A DNA stretch of 64,000 bases. It comes from Bradyrhizobium sp. CB1650 (GTDB lineage: Bacteria; Pseudomonadota; Alphaproteobacteria; Rhizobiales; Xanthobacteraceae). The translations under genes and the position numbers were made by a program. This document shows positions 35,753 through 44,437 of this stretch, one piece after another (the stretch's first letter is position 1; each line of letters begins with the position of its first letter). The notes under the pieces are model-generated. The model searched no databases and was not told where the DNA came from. It worked only from the letters and a program-made list of their open reading frames with translations. The DNA lies in contig NZ_CP121695.1 in the NCBI RefSeq assembly GCF_029761915.1, positions 1,641,501 to 1,705,500 on the forward strand, written 5' to 3'.

Positions 35753-37105
35753 ATGGATCGCAGCGCCGCAGACATGATTGACGTCGAGGCCCGGTCGCTG
35801 GGCCACGGCTTGCGCGCCGTCCTGGTGAAGCTCAATGTCGTGAGCGCGGCGCGCTGCCTCATCGCCGTTGCAGCGCTGCTGCTTGTCCTGGTGACGCTGG
35901 ATCCGTTCCCGGACCTGCGCAATCCCGACGTCGCCAACGTCGTCGGCGGACGCATGGCGCTGAACTACATCTCCTTCGGATTGCTGGCTGCGGTGGCAGT
36001 GCTGCTCTGCGCCGCGAGTGACGCGCCCTCGCTGAAGAGTCTGGTGACGCCGCTGCATCTTTGCCTCGTCGGCTGGATGCTGATCAATGTGGTCTTGTCC
36101 GAGAGCCGCGAAGTGTCCATCCAGCGGTTCGTGCTGGCGGCCAGCGTGACGTCGCTCGCGGTCCTCCTTCCGCTGCTGCCGCCGACGCAGCGGAGCTTCA
36201 ATCTGTGCCTCGGCGGCGCCGCGCTCGTACTGCTCGTGCTGTGTTATCTCGGCGTCTTCCTCGCACCCCAATATTCGATCCACACCGCGCTCGACATCAC
36301 CGAGCCGCAACTCGCCGGCGACTGGCGCGGAAGCTTTGGCCACAAGAACATCGCATCGCCGGTGATGACCATCCTGGTCTATGTCGGAATCTATCTGAGC
36401 GCCGTCGGCTCGTTCGTGATGGGGCCGGTGATCGCGGTCCTTGCCGGCATTTTCCTGATCTTCACCGGCGGCAAGACGTCAACTGTGCTCTGCCTCTCGA
36501 TCTACGCGCTGGCCTCCCTGGTCTACGTGACGCGGAGTTTGTGGTTGAAGCGGATCATCTGCTTCGCGCCGCTGGTCGTGATGAACCTGCTGACGGTCGG
36601 CAGCGCCGCCAACCCGGCGCTCGGGGCCATCACGCGCCAGCTTCCGGTCGACCCGACCTTCACCGGCCGCTCCGACATCTGGGAATTCGCGCTCGCAGCC
36701 GTCGCCGAAAAGCCGATCGTCGGCCACGGCTATGCGGCGTTCTGGGACGATGTGACCGAACGGCAGACGGCCAAGGGCGCCGAATGGGCCGTGACCGCGG
36801 CGCATAGCCACAACAGCTATCTCGACCTCGCCGTCACCATCGGCCTGCCGGGGCTGGTGCTCGTCATTCTCATCTTCGTGCTGGCGCCGCTCGGCAATTT
36901 CCAGGCGGCCCAGACCCACAGCCGCAGCGGTGCGCTCGCCAAGCTGTTTCTGACCGTCTGGCTGTTCGGCCTTTACTATGGGACGACCGAGACCTTCCTG
37001 CTCGAACGGCAGAATCCGATCTGGTTCATGTTTGCCCTCGCCGTGTCCGGGCTGCACTTCCTCGCCAGGTTCCAGTGCGTCGAGCAGGTGGACTCCGGTC
37101 GCTGA
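35753..37105 (+). CDS. O-antigen ligase / Wzy-type polymerase family membrane protein
   Basis: A 450-residue polytopic membrane protein, starting at MDRSAADMIDVEARS; an earlier ATG at 35690 would overlap the previous gene by 22 bases. Ten or more hydrophobic segments are visible. The family marker is the periplasmic loop containing TFTGRSDIWEFALAAVAEKPIVGHGYAAFW and AAHSHNSYLDLAVTIGLPGL (conserved Arg and His). FGHKNIASPVMTI is also typical of the WaaL/Wzy superfamily. It either polymerises repeat units or ligates the chain; with the Wzz-type partner at 28610, a Wzy-like polymerase is likelier. Confidence 0.85.
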   Translation: MDRSAADMIDVEARSLGHGLRAVLVKLNVVSAARCLIAVAALLLVLVTLDPFPDLRNPDVANVVGGRMALNYISFGLLAAVAVLLCAASDAPSLKSLVTPLHLCLVGWMLINVVLSESREVSIQRFVLAASVTSLAVLLPLLPPTQRSFNLCLGGAALVLLVLCYLGVFLAPQYSIHTALDITEPQLAGDWRGSFGHKNIASPVMTILVYVGIYLSAVGSFVMGPVIAVLAGIFLIFTGGKTSTVLCLSIYALASLVYVTRSLWLKRIICFAPLVVMNLLTVGSAANPALGAITRQLPVDPTFTGRSDIWEFALAAVAEKPIVGHGYAAFWDDVTERQTAKGAEWAVTAAHSHNSYLDLAVTIGLPGLVLVILIFVLAPLGNFQAAQTHSRSGALAKLFLTVWLFGLYYGTTETFLLERQNPIWFMFALAVSGLHFLARFQCVEQVDSGR

Positions 37106-37266
37106 CAGCTGGTCGCGGTCGTGCGAGCTCATGCGTTTCATATCGGGACAGCGCGGCATTGCGCGCGCTGTGACGGTATCGACTTAACGATAAGCAGCGA
37201 CGTAACTTGTGATCTGCGACAAAACATAATCTATCTGGAAACGTTCAGTAACTGTATGCCCCGCGA

Positions 37267-38421
37267 ATGGCGTTTCTCAGCGTTGAGCAATTAGATGGTC
37301 GGGTGTCCAGCACGTCGGGAATCGCAGTCGATTTCATACGTGACTGGCGACAGGCCGCATCGCGCCTGAACGCCGGGCACCGTACCGCCTTTCAGCATGA
37401 TTATTGGCTTGGTGCCTGGTACGAGGCGTTTCACGACCTCGCGCCGTTGATCGCCGTGATCTCCGACGCCGCCACCGGCAAGGATATCGCGATGGTGCCG
37501 ATGATCAGCCACGTCAGGCGTGGCATCCGTGTCGTCGAGTTCGCCGATCTCGGCGTATCCGACAACAACGCGCCCATCCTTGCGCTTGACGCCCCAATGG
37601 ACGCAGCCGGTGCACGCGCCGCGGCCGAGGCGCTGGTCCAAGGCCTGCGCGCCCTGCCGGACCGCTTCGATCTCCTGCGCCTGAAGAAGTTGCCGTCCTA
37701 TGTCGGAGGCAAGCCGAACCCGTTGGTGACGCTGGGGCGTGTCGGCTCCTGCTCGCTCAACGGCAATCTCGTGCTGACGGGCGACGACTATGCGGACTAT
37801 CAGGCGTCGATCAAGCGCATGCAAATGCCGCGCTGTTGGCGCGTCTTCAGCCGCAATGCCGGTGCGCGTTTCGAGATCGCCACCCATGTCGATCGCGCGC
37901 ACGCGTTGCTGGACGTGATGGACGTCCAGCAACAGGATCGCATGCGGCAGCTCGGCTCGAAATTCGTCCTGAACGACGACGCTCATGCACGTTTCTATCG
38001 CGATGTGGTCCGGCAGGGCGTTGCGGAAGGCTACACGATCGTCTCGGCGCTCGTCTGCGACGACGGCATCGTCGCGACCACGCTGGGCGTCAGATACGGC
38101 GCGACCTACTTCCTGCTGCGCATCAGCCACGCCGGAAAGAATTGGGCGAGCTGCTCGCCCGGGCTGCTCGTGACCGAGCGCACCATGGCGGCCCTGCATG
38201 CGCAGGGCGTGCGCCGCTTCGATCTCAGCATCGGCAATCACGACTACAAGCGCCGCTTCGGCGCTGAACCGGCGCCGCTCACGGATGTCAGCATCGCGCT
38301 GTCGTGGCGCGGCCTGCCCTACGTCCTGCGCGATCACGCCGCCCAGGGCCTGCGCCGCCATCCGAGGCTCGCCGCCCTCGCGGCGCGCGCGATGGGCAAG
38401 GCGTCGCGCCGAGGCGAATAG
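37267..38421 (+). CDS. CelD/BcsL-type acyltransferase (GNAT/FemAB fold)
   Basis: A 384-residue protein of the CelD-like acetyltransferase group found in exopolysaccharide and cellulose loci. The early segment FQHDYWLGAWYEAFHDLAPLIAVIS and the GNAT-type C-terminal region (YTIVSALVCDDGIVATTLGVRYGATYFLLRISHA...GLLVTERTMAALHAQGVRRFDLSIGNHDYKRRFG) fit that family. ATG 37267 lacks a strong ribosome-binding site. A 161-base gap precedes it. It may transfer an acyl group to a sugar or lipid carrier of the locus. The reaction is inferred from family and context. Confidence 0.8.
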   Translation: MAFLSVEQLDGRVSSTSGIAVDFIRDWRQAASRLNAGHRTAFQHDYWLGAWYEAFHDLAPLIAVISDAATGKDIAMVPMISHVRRGIRVVEFADLGVSDNNAPILALDAPMDAAGARAAAEALVQGLRALPDRFDLLRLKKLPSYVGGKPNPLVTLGRVGSCSLNGNLVLTGDDYADYQASIKRMQMPRCWRVFSRNAGARFEIATHVDRAHALLDVMDVQQQDRMRQLGSKFVLNDDAHARFYRDVVRQGVAEGYTIVSALVCDDGIVATTLGVRYGATYFLLRISHAGKNWASCSPGLLVTERTMAALHAQGVRRFDLSIGNHDYKRRFGAEPAPLTDVSIALSWRGLPYVLRDHAAQGLRRHPRLAALAARAMGKASRRGE

Positions 38422-38486
38422 CGGCCCTGATTGCAAGGATGTCGCATTCGTTGTGTTATCGTCACCTCCGCTCGCTGGAGGGTGCC

Positions 38487-39371
38487 ATGGACGACCGTTC
38501 GGACAAATATCGCGTGTTCTATGCGCAATTGATCTGCGCCGCGACCAAGATCACGGATCCTCGCATCGAGCAGGCCTTTCGCACGGTCAGGCGTGAGCCT
38601 TTCGTCGGGCCCGGGCCGTGGTCGATCTCCTTCGGCGGTCATCCCTATGTCGTGACACCCGATGACGATCCCGCCTTCATCTATCAGAACACGCTGTTGG
38701 CGCTCGACAGCGCGCGCGGCATCAATATCGGGATGCCCGGCGCGCATGCCTATTGGCTCAATGGCTGCGGCGTGAGGGAAGGCGAGACAGTGGTCCAGAT
38801 CGGTGCGGGCAGCGGCTACTACACTGCAATCCTCGCGCATCTCGTGGGACCTTGCGGCCGCGTTCATGCCTATGAGATCGACGAACGTCTCGCGGCTCTC
38901 GCGCGCGAAAATCTGAAAGACTTTGCTCAAGTCGAGCTGCGTGAGCGCTCGGGTATCGCGTCGGATCTGCCGAGCGCTGACGTGATCTATGTCTGCGCAG
39001 GCGCGGCGCAGCCGGCCACGGAATGGCTCGAGGCGCTGCGGCCCGGCGGGCGGCTGGTGTTTCCATTGGCACCCGAAGGCGTGCTCGGCGGCATGTTGCT
39101 GATAACGCGCCCGGACGAGGGCACGATCTGGCCCGCGAAATTCCTCGGCCGTGCCCAGTTCATCGGCTGCGCGGGATTGCAGGATGCGGATGCCGGCCGG
39201 CGATTGGCCGAAGCGTTCGCAAAGGGATGGGAGAGCGTGAAGTCGTTGCGGAGAGAAGGCGCCCCCGACGAGACCTGCTGGTTTGCCGGAGATGGCTGGT
39301 GGCTTTCGACGGCGCCGGCGCCTGCCCTTACGGATCCAATCCGGCCCCACGCCGACATCACGCAGGCCTAG
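38487..39371 (+). CDS. PIMT-like methyltransferase
   Basis: A 294-residue protein. ATG 38487 is preceded by GGAGGG, a clear site. The SAM-binding motif is VVQIGAGSGYYTAILAHLVG near residue 105, followed by GRVHAYEIDERLAALA, as in protein-L-isoaspartate O-methyltransferases. The segment before motif I, where PIMT normally has a QTISQP-type acceptor signature, reads YQNTLLALDSARGINIGMPGAHAYWLNG. So it is unlikely to repair isoaspartate and may act on another substrate. It follows the CelD-type gene by 65 bases and may belong to the same operon. Confidence 0.85.
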   Translation: MDDRSDKYRVFYAQLICAATKITDPRIEQAFRTVRREPFVGPGPWSISFGGHPYVVTPDDDPAFIYQNTLLALDSARGINIGMPGAHAYWLNGCGVREGETVVQIGAGSGYYTAILAHLVGPCGRVHAYEIDERLAALARENLKDFAQVELRERSGIASDLPSADVIYVCAGAAQPATEWLEALRPGGRLVFPLAPEGVLGGMLLITRPDEGTIWPAKFLGRAQFIGCAGLQDADAGRRLAEAFAKGWESVKSLRREGAPDETCWFAGDGWWLSTAPAPALTDPIRPHADITQA

Positions 39372-39382
39372 CGGGTCGCCTC

Positions 39383-39517
39383 TTACGACTTCGTGCACCC
39401 GACGCAGCGTAGCCGGCCGCGCGAGGCGCGGAACAGGCTTTTGCAATACCAGCGCCGAGCGAGCGCCTGGGCAGGCCTACGGATCATCTGCGCGAGTAAA
39501 AGGATTTCGAACGCCAT
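39383..39517 (-). CDS. Possible very small protein with CxxC tail
   Basis: A 44-residue frame starting MAFEILLLAQMIRRP, preceded by GGGAG at good spacing, ending LRCVGCTKS. It is hydrophobic at the start, basic in the middle and has a terminal Cys-x2-Cys. It lies alone in the 39372-39614 gap. No family is recognised; conservation would decide whether it is real. Confidence 0.35.
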   Translation of the reverse strand: MAFEILLLAQMIRRPAQALARRWYCKSLFRASRGRLRCVGCTKS

Positions 39518-39614
39518 ACGTATCGCTCCCGGCACGGAGATGGGGCCGCATTCCCACAACGAGAATGCCGCCCACATCACATCAGCCATGCGCCAGGGGT
39601 GTCAGCTCTGAAGT

Positions 39615-40214
39615 TCAGCCGTGAAGTTTTTTGGCGGTCTCCGCGATCGCGCGGCCCTCATAGCGGGCGCCGGCGAGCTCGTTGGCGCTGGGCTGCCGGC
39701 TGCCGTCGCCGCCGGTAATCGTGGTCGCGCCGTAGGGCGCGCCGCCCGTGATTTCGTCGAGCTTCATCTGTCCGGCGAAGCCGTAGTTCAGGCCGACCAC
39801 CACCATGCCGAAATGCAGGAGATTGGTGATGATCGAGAACAGCGTCGTCTCCTGGCCGCCATGCTGGGTCGCGCTCGAGGTGAAGGCGCCGCCGACCTTG
39901 CCGTGCAGCGCGCCCTTGGCCCAGAGCCCGCCGGCCTGGTCCAGGAAGTTGGCCATCTGCGAGGCCATCCGGCCGAAGCGGGTGCCGGTGCCGACGATGA
40001 TCGCGTCGTAATTCGCGAGGTCCTCGATCCTGGCGATCGGTGCCGCCTGGTCGAGCTTGTAGTGGGAGGCCTTGGCGACCTCGGCCGGCACGAGCTCGGG
40101 CACGCGCTTGATGTCGACGGTCGCGCCGGCTTCGCGCGCGCCTTCGGCAACGGCATTCGCCATCGCTTCGATGTGGCCGTAGGCGGAATAATAGAGGACG
40201 AGAACTTTGGTCAT
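39615..40214 (-). CDS. wrbA: NAD(P)H:quinone oxidoreductase WrbA
   Basis: A 199-residue flavodoxin-like FMN protein of the WrbA type. The FMN-phosphate loop [18 protein letters not shown] is at residues 8-26. The WrbA-specific stretches [19 protein letters not shown] (near 80) and [17 protein letters not shown] (near 110) are intact, and the length matches E. coli WrbA (198). It reduces quinones by two electrons and avoids semiquinone radicals. It is the last gene of the SDR-pirin-wrbA operon opposite a LysR regulator, which suggests a response to quinone or electrophile stress. Confidence 0.95.
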   Translation of the reverse strand: MTKVLVLYYSAYGHIEAMANAVAEGAREAGATVDIKRVPELVPAEVAKASHYKLDQAAPIARIEDLANYDAIIVGTGTRFGRMASQMANFLDQAGGLWAKGALHGKVGGAFTSSATQHGGQETTLFSIITNLLHFGMVVVGLNYGFAGQMKLDEITGGAPYGATTITGGDGSRQPSANELAGARYEGRAIAETAKKLHG

Positions 40215-40263
40215 TGGTGGTTTCCGTTGAGTAGATCTGATGGGTTGGTTGTTGGGGACGTCG

Positions 40264-40962
40264 TCACGCCGCGTCGACGAGCACGAGCTCTGAATCTTCC
40301 AGCGCCGTGATCTTCAGCCTGTCCTCGTCGCGGATCGCGGCGCCGTCACGGGCGTTGACGCGCACGCCGTTGATCTCGACTGAACCTGCCGCCGGCACCA
40401 AATAGAGATGACGGGCCTTTTGCGGCTCGTACTCCGCGCTCTCGCCGGCCTTCAACGTGGTCGCGAGCACCCGCGCGTCGGCCCGGATCGGCAGCGCATC
40501 CGTGTCAGCCTCGAAACCGCTCGCGATGGTGACGAGCTTGCCGGAACGGTTCGCCTTCGGAAACGGTTTTGAGCCCCAGGTCGGCTGACCACCGCGCACG
40601 GTCGGCTCGATCCAGATCTGGAAGATCCGCGTGCTGCTCGGCTCGAGATTGTACTCGGAATGGCGGATGCCGCTTCCGGCGCTCATCACCTGCACGTCGC
40701 CCGCTTCGGTCCGGCCCTCGTTGCCGAGGCTGTCCTGATGGGTGATCGCGCCCTCGCGCACATAGGTGATGATTTCCATGTTGGCGTGGGGATGGGCGGG
40801 AAAGCCGGTGTTCGGCGCGATCTCGTCGTCATTCCACACCCGCAGGGCTCCGTGACCCATGTTGTTCGGGTCATAGTGGCTTGCGAAGGAGAAATGGTGC
40901 TTGGCCTTGAGCCAGCCGTGGTCGGCGCCGCCGAGCTTTGCGAATGGTCTGAGTTCGATCAT
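40264..40962 (-). CDS. Pirin family protein (quercetinase-like cupin)
   Basis: A 232-residue bicupin of the pirin/YhaK family. The metal ligands are seen as [18 protein letters not shown] (two His) and a following [14 protein letters not shown] (third His, Glu). The C-terminal cupin is shorter and lacks the ligands, as in YhaK. Some members cleave quercetin or sense redox state. The gene is 35 bases after the SDR gene and 49 before wrbA, in one operon. The operon context favours a role in quinone or flavonoid handling. Confidence 0.92.
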   Translation of the reverse strand: MIELRPFAKLGGADHGWLKAKHHFSFASHYDPNNMGHGALRVWNDDEIAPNTGFPAHPHANMEIITYVREGAITHQDSLGNEGRTEAGDVQVMSAGSGIRHSEYNLEPSSTRIFQIWIEPTVRGGQPTWGSKPFPKANRSGKLVTIASGFEADTDALPIRADARVLATTLKAGESAEYEPQKARHLYLVPAAGSVEINGVRVNARDGAAIRDEDRLKITALEDSELVLVDAA

Positions 40963-40997
40963 CTGCGTAATTCCTATCTGAGCGGGTGGCGTCCGGA

Positions 40998-41750
40998 TCA
41001 GGCGCCAAAACCGCCGTCGACATTGAGCACGGTTCCGGTGACGAAGGAGGCTTCGGGGCTTGCCAGGAACACGACGCCGGCGGCGACTTCTTCGGGCCGG
41101 CCGAAGCGCTGCAGCGCGTGCTGCTTGCGCTGCGTCTCGGCGAACTCGCCGCCGTCCTTCGGGTTCATGTCGGTGTCGATCGAGCCTGGCTGCACGACGT
41201 TCACTGTGATGCCGCGCGCACCGAGGTCGCGCGCCGCACCCTTGGTGTAGCCGACGACGGCCGCCTTGGTGGCGACGTAGTCGGCAAGTCCCGGGAACGA
41301 GGCGCGGTCGGCGAGCATCGAGCCGACAGTGACGATGCGGCCGCCTTCGCCCATCAATTGCGAGGCGGCACGGATCGCCGCGATCACGCCATGCACGTTG
41401 ATGGCATCCTGGCGGACGAGGGCTTCAGTGTCGGCACTGGCGTCGTCGACCGCGCCGCCGGCGGCGACGCCGGCATTGTTGACGAGAATGTCGAGATGGC
41501 CGAACTCCTTCGCCACATCGTTGACGAGCTTGGTGACGTCCTTGGCCGATGCCTGGTCGGCCTTGAAGGCGCGTGCCTTCACGCCCTTCGCCTTCAGATC
41601 GGCAACGACGGCTTCCGCCTTTTCGGGCGAGGCGACATAGCTGATGGCGACGTCTGCGCCTTGATCGGCGAGCGCGCGGGCCGAGGCCGCGCCGATGCCG
41701 CGCGAACCGCCGGTGACGAGGGCAACCTTGCCTGAGAGCTTCTTGGTCAT
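40998..41750 (-). CDS. SDR-family oxidoreductase
   Basis: A 250-residue classical short-chain dehydrogenase. The cofactor motif is VTGGSRGIGAASARALA near residues 11-27; NNAG lies near 88; the catalytic Ser is in VGSMLADRASF, and Tyr-x3-Lys in LADYVATKAAVVG. I start at MTKKLSGKVAL (41750), since upstream in-frame codons run into the regulatory gap. It is the first gene of the operon with pirin and WrbA. FabG-like proteins like this reduce keto groups with NADPH; the true substrate is unknown. Confidence 0.93.
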   Translation of the reverse strand: MTKKLSGKVALVTGGSRGIGAASARALADQGADVAISYVASPEKAEAVVADLKAKGVKARAFKADQASAKDVTKLVNDVAKEFGHLDILVNNAGVAAGGAVDDASADTEALVRQDAINVHGVIAAIRAASQLMGEGGRIVTVGSMLADRASFPGLADYVATKAAVVGYTKGAARDLGARGITVNVVQPGSIDTDMNPKDGGEFAETQRKQHALQRFGRPEEVAAGVVFLASPEASFVTGTVLNVDGGFGA

Positions 41751-41807
41751 CGGATTTCTCCAGTCCATGAATTGCGATGAGCTATTGGATATGCCCTCGC
41801 CCGTGGT

Positions 41808-41824
41808 ATAGAAATAGAAACTAT
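41808..41824. promoter_or_regulatory. Candidate LysR operator before SDR-pirin-wrbA operon
   Basis: ATAG - 9 bases - CTAT forms an inverted repeat with T-N11-A spacing in the 117-base gap between the operon and the divergent LysR gene. Its centre is 52 bases before the lysR start and 66 before the SDR start. It is the best operator candidate in this gap. Confidence 0.55.
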
Positions 41825-41867
41825 CGAAACGCATTGTTTCCTTAGATTTACCTAGTGGACTGACCCC

Positions 41868-42803
41868 ATGGCAAAACTCCCCGATTTCGAGGCGCTCGCG
41901 ATTTTCGCAAAAGTCGTGGAATTACGGTCCTTTGCGGCGGCCGCCGGCGAGCTCGCGATGTCCAAGGCGACAGTGTCCAAGGCCGTCACGCGGCTGGAGG
42001 AGCGGCTCGGCGCGCGGCTGTTCAACCGCACCTCGCGGCGGCTCGCGCTGACCGATGCCGGGCACAAGCTCGCCGAACGCGCGACGCGCCTGCTCGCTGA
42101 CGGGGAGGCGGCCGAGAACGAGGCGCTGGCGCAATCGGTGGCACCCCGCGGCTTGGTCCGGCTCGCCGTGCCCATGACGTTCGGGATCAAGGCGGTGGCG
42201 CCGCTGCTGCCCGAGTTCTTCCAGACCTATCCGGAAGTCTCCGTGGATCTGCATCTGAGCGACGCGACCATCGACCTGATCGGCGAGGGGTTCGACATGG
42301 CGGTGCGGATCGCGCGGCTGCCGGATTCCTCGCTGATCGCGCGGCGGCTCTTCACCATGCCGCGGTTCACGGTGGCCGCGCCGTCCTATCTCAAGCGTCA
42401 CGGCCGGCCGACGCATCCGATGCATCTCGCCGCGCACAAGTGCTTCAGCTACGCCTATCTGTCGACGCCGAATGTCTGGCACTACACCAATGCGGCCGGT
42501 GAGCAGGCCAACGTACGGCCGGGCGGACAGCTCCGCGTCAACAATGGCGAAGCAGTGATGCCGGCGCTGATCGCGGGCCTCGGCATCGCCGACCTTCCCG
42601 AATTCATCGTCGGCGATGCGATCTCCTCAGGAGAGGTCGAAGTAGTCCTCAAGGACTGGAAGCAGGCCGAAGGCGCCGTGCACCTGGTGACGCCGCCCGG
42701 CGGTCCGCGCCCCGCGCGCGTCGAGGCGCTCGGCGATTTTCTCGCGGCGAAACTGCCGGGCACATGCAAGCGGCGGCCGAAGAAGGACGGAAAGATCTCG
42801 TAG
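41868..42803 (+). CDS. LysR-family transcriptional regulator (SDR-pirin-wrbA operon)
   Basis: A 311-residue LysR regulator. The helix-turn-helix is at residues 5-62 (FEALAIFAKVVELRSFAAAAGELAMSKATVSKAVTRLEERLG), and the effector domain begins near residue 90 (LVRLAVPMTFGIKAVAPLLPEFF). The C-terminal end is basic (KRRPKKDGKIS). It lies in divergent orientation to the quinone-linked operon and most likely controls it, with ATAG-N9-CTAT as the possible site. A dispersed palindrome begins 26 bases after the stop. Confidence 0.93.
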   Translation: MAKLPDFEALAIFAKVVELRSFAAAAGELAMSKATVSKAVTRLEERLGARLFNRTSRRLALTDAGHKLAERATRLLADGEAAENEALAQSVAPRGLVRLAVPMTFGIKAVAPLLPEFFQTYPEVSVDLHLSDATIDLIGEGFDMAVRIARLPDSSLIARRLFTMPRFTVAAPSYLKRHGRPTHPMHLAAHKCFSYAYLSTPNVWHYTNAAGEQANVRPGGQLRVNNGEAVMPALIAGLGIADLPEFIVGDAISSGEVEVVLKDWKQAEGAVHLVTPPGGPRPARVEALGDFLAAKLPGTCKRRPKKDGKIS

Positions 42804-42828
42804 GGAAGACGTCGTATCGGCAATCTCG

Positions 42829-42906
42829 TCATTGCGAGCGAAGCGAAGCAATCCAGTCTGTCACCGCGGAAAAAGTCTGGATTGCTTCGCTGCCCTCGCA
42901 ATGACG
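42829..42906. repeat. Dispersed GTCATTGCGAG palindromic element, full copy
   Basis: Outer arms GTCATTGCGAG / CTCGCAATGAC and inner arms GCGAAGCAATCCAG / CTGGATTGCTTCGC form a long hairpin of 78 bases. The right arm carries a few extra bases. One arm of the same element is present at 16987-17021. It sits between the LysR gene and the solute-receptor gene. Confidence 0.85.
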
Positions 42907-42910
42907 AATG

Positions 42911-42960
42911 CTGGTGGCGCCGTACGGCACGGCGCTTTGCGCCTTTGCCCGCCCTACGGG
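42911..42960. repeat. Copy of the CACGGCGCT...TTTGCCC(A/G)CCCTACG element
   Basis: This stretch shares GGCACGGCGCT and CCTTTGCCC-CCCTACG with 18534-18573, with a spacer that differs by a base or two. It directly follows the full palindrome at 42829, so two repeat families stand side by side before the Bug receptor gene. Confidence 0.6.
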
Positions 42961-43014
42961 ATCGGGCTAGTCTACCCCCGAACGAAAAACAAAATCATAT
43001 TGGGGGAGCCACCG

Positions 43015-44001
43015 ATGAACCGCCGTGACTTGCTGCGCGCCGCCGCAGCATTGCCGCTCGCACAGACCGTGATCTCGCGTCCGGCTCTTGCCCAGGCCTA
43101 TCCCGCGCGCAACATCACGATGATCGTGCCGTTTCCGGCCGGCGGCCAGGCCGATCTTGCGGCGCGTCCCGTGGCAATGGCGCTGGAGCGGATCCTCGGC
43201 AAGGCGGTCATCGTCGACAATCGCGCCGGAGGCGGCGGCGGATCGGTCGGCAATGCCGCAGCCGCCCGCGCCGAGCCCGACGGCTACACTTTGCTGATGA
43301 CGCTGTCCTCGCTCGCAGTGCTGCCGGAGGCCGACCGGCTGTTCGAGCGTCCCGCCGCATATGAAGTCTCGCAGTTCATGCCGATCGCGCGTGTGCTTGC
43401 CGATCCGACGCTGCTCGCGGTACCGGCCTCCGCGCCGTGGAAGACGGCGCAGGACTTCGTCGAGGATGCGAGGAAGCGCCCGGGCCAGATCACCTATGGC
43501 TCGTCCGGCCCTTACGGCACGTTGCACGTCGCGATGGAAATGTTCACGAACAGCGCCGGGATCAAGTTGCTGCACGTGCCGTTCCGCGGCGCAGGACCCG
43601 CACTGACCGCGATCCTCGGCGGCACAGTGCAGGCGATCGCGGCTGCGCCCGGCACGCTGAAGCCGCAGGTCGAGGACGGCAAGCTCCGCGTGCTCGGCAA
43701 TTGCGGCGCGCAGCGCATCGCCAGCTTTCCCGATGTGCCGACCTTCCAGGAGCTCGGCTACAAGGATGTCGAGATGTACATCTGGGCCGGGCTCTTCGCA
43801 CAGAGTTCTCTTCCCGCGCCGATCGCGACCCGGCTGCGCGAGGCGATGGCGCAGGCGATGACGAGCCCGGACGTACTCAAATCGTTCGAGGCCTCGGGCA
43901 GTCTCGTCGCCTATCAGGACGCGCCGGCCTTCGCCCAATTCGTGGCGACCGACAGCGCGCGGCTGATCGCGGCGGTGAAGAAGATCGGCCGGGTGGAATA
44001 G
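43015..44001 (+). CDS. Bug-family tripartite tricarboxylate transporter receptor
   Basis: A 328-residue periplasmic solute-binding protein of the TctC/Bug family. ATG 43015 follows GGGGGAG. A signal peptide with an RR pair (MNRRDLLRAAAALPLAQTV, cut near ALAQAYP) is present. Mature motifs: YPARNITMIVPFPAGGQADLAARP, VIVDNRAGGGGGSVGN, and GYTLLMT, all typical. The membrane partners TctA and TctB are absent from this window, so this is an orphan receptor, as is common for the family. The ligand is probably a carboxylate. Confidence 0.92.
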   Translation: MNRRDLLRAAAALPLAQTVISRPALAQAYPARNITMIVPFPAGGQADLAARPVAMALERILGKAVIVDNRAGGGGGSVGNAAAARAEPDGYTLLMTLSSLAVLPEADRLFERPAAYEVSQFMPIARVLADPTLLAVPASAPWKTAQDFVEDARKRPGQITYGSSGPYGTLHVAMEMFTNSAGIKLLHVPFRGAGPALTAILGGTVQAIAAAPGTLKPQVEDGKLRVLGNCGAQRIASFPDVPTFQELGYKDVEMYIWAGLFAQSSLPAPIATRLREAMAQAMTSPDVLKSFEASGSLVAYQDAPAFAQFVATDSARLIAAVKKIGRVE

Positions 44002-44095
44002 GTTCCAACGGCGTTTTCACATTTTGTTGTTGGTTCAGAACCTGCCCGCGCCTCATTGATTGAAGATTGTTCGAGCAATCGGGAAGGATCGGGAC

Positions 44096-44431
44096 ATGCG
44101 AACAGAGCGGATCGCGTTGGGTGTGGCGCTCGCAATCGGCGGCATGGTCGCGCAGGATGCCGCGTCCGCACAGGAATATCGTGGTACCATGGAACAGCAG
44201 ATGGCCTGCACGCCCGATGTGTGGCGCCTGTGCAGCGACCAGATCCCGGATACGAACCGCATCATCGCCTGCCTGCAACAGAACACGCCGCAGCTCTCGA
44301 GCGCGTGCCGGGCGGTGTTCCAGTCCAACAACCAGGCCCAGCCGCAGCGCAATCGCGCCGCGCCTCCGCCTCGCTACCACAACGCGCCGCCGCCTCCGCA
44401 GCCACGACCTTATTACGACGAGGATGACTAG
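44096..44431 (+). CDS. Small exported cysteine-rich repeat protein
   Basis: A 111-residue protein with a Sec signal peptide (cut near DAASAQ, residue 26). The mature part has four cysteines (38, 46, 59, 71) in the pattern CTPDVWRLC...RIIACLQQNTPQLSSACRAVF, which resembles the cysteine-rich repeat known from Golgi apparatus protein 1 and seen singly in rhizobial proteins. The C-terminal third is rich in Pro, Gln and Arg and ends in acidic residues (YYDEDD). ATG 44096 follows GGAAGGATCGGG. Function unknown; probably a periplasmic disulfide-bonded protein. Confidence 0.75.
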   Translation: MRTERIALGVALAIGGMVAQDAASAQEYRGTMEQQMACTPDVWRLCSDQIPDTNRIIACLQQNTPQLSSACRAVFQSNNQAQPQRNRAAPPPRYHNAPPPPQPRPYYDEDD

Positions 44432-44437
44432 CGCGCT

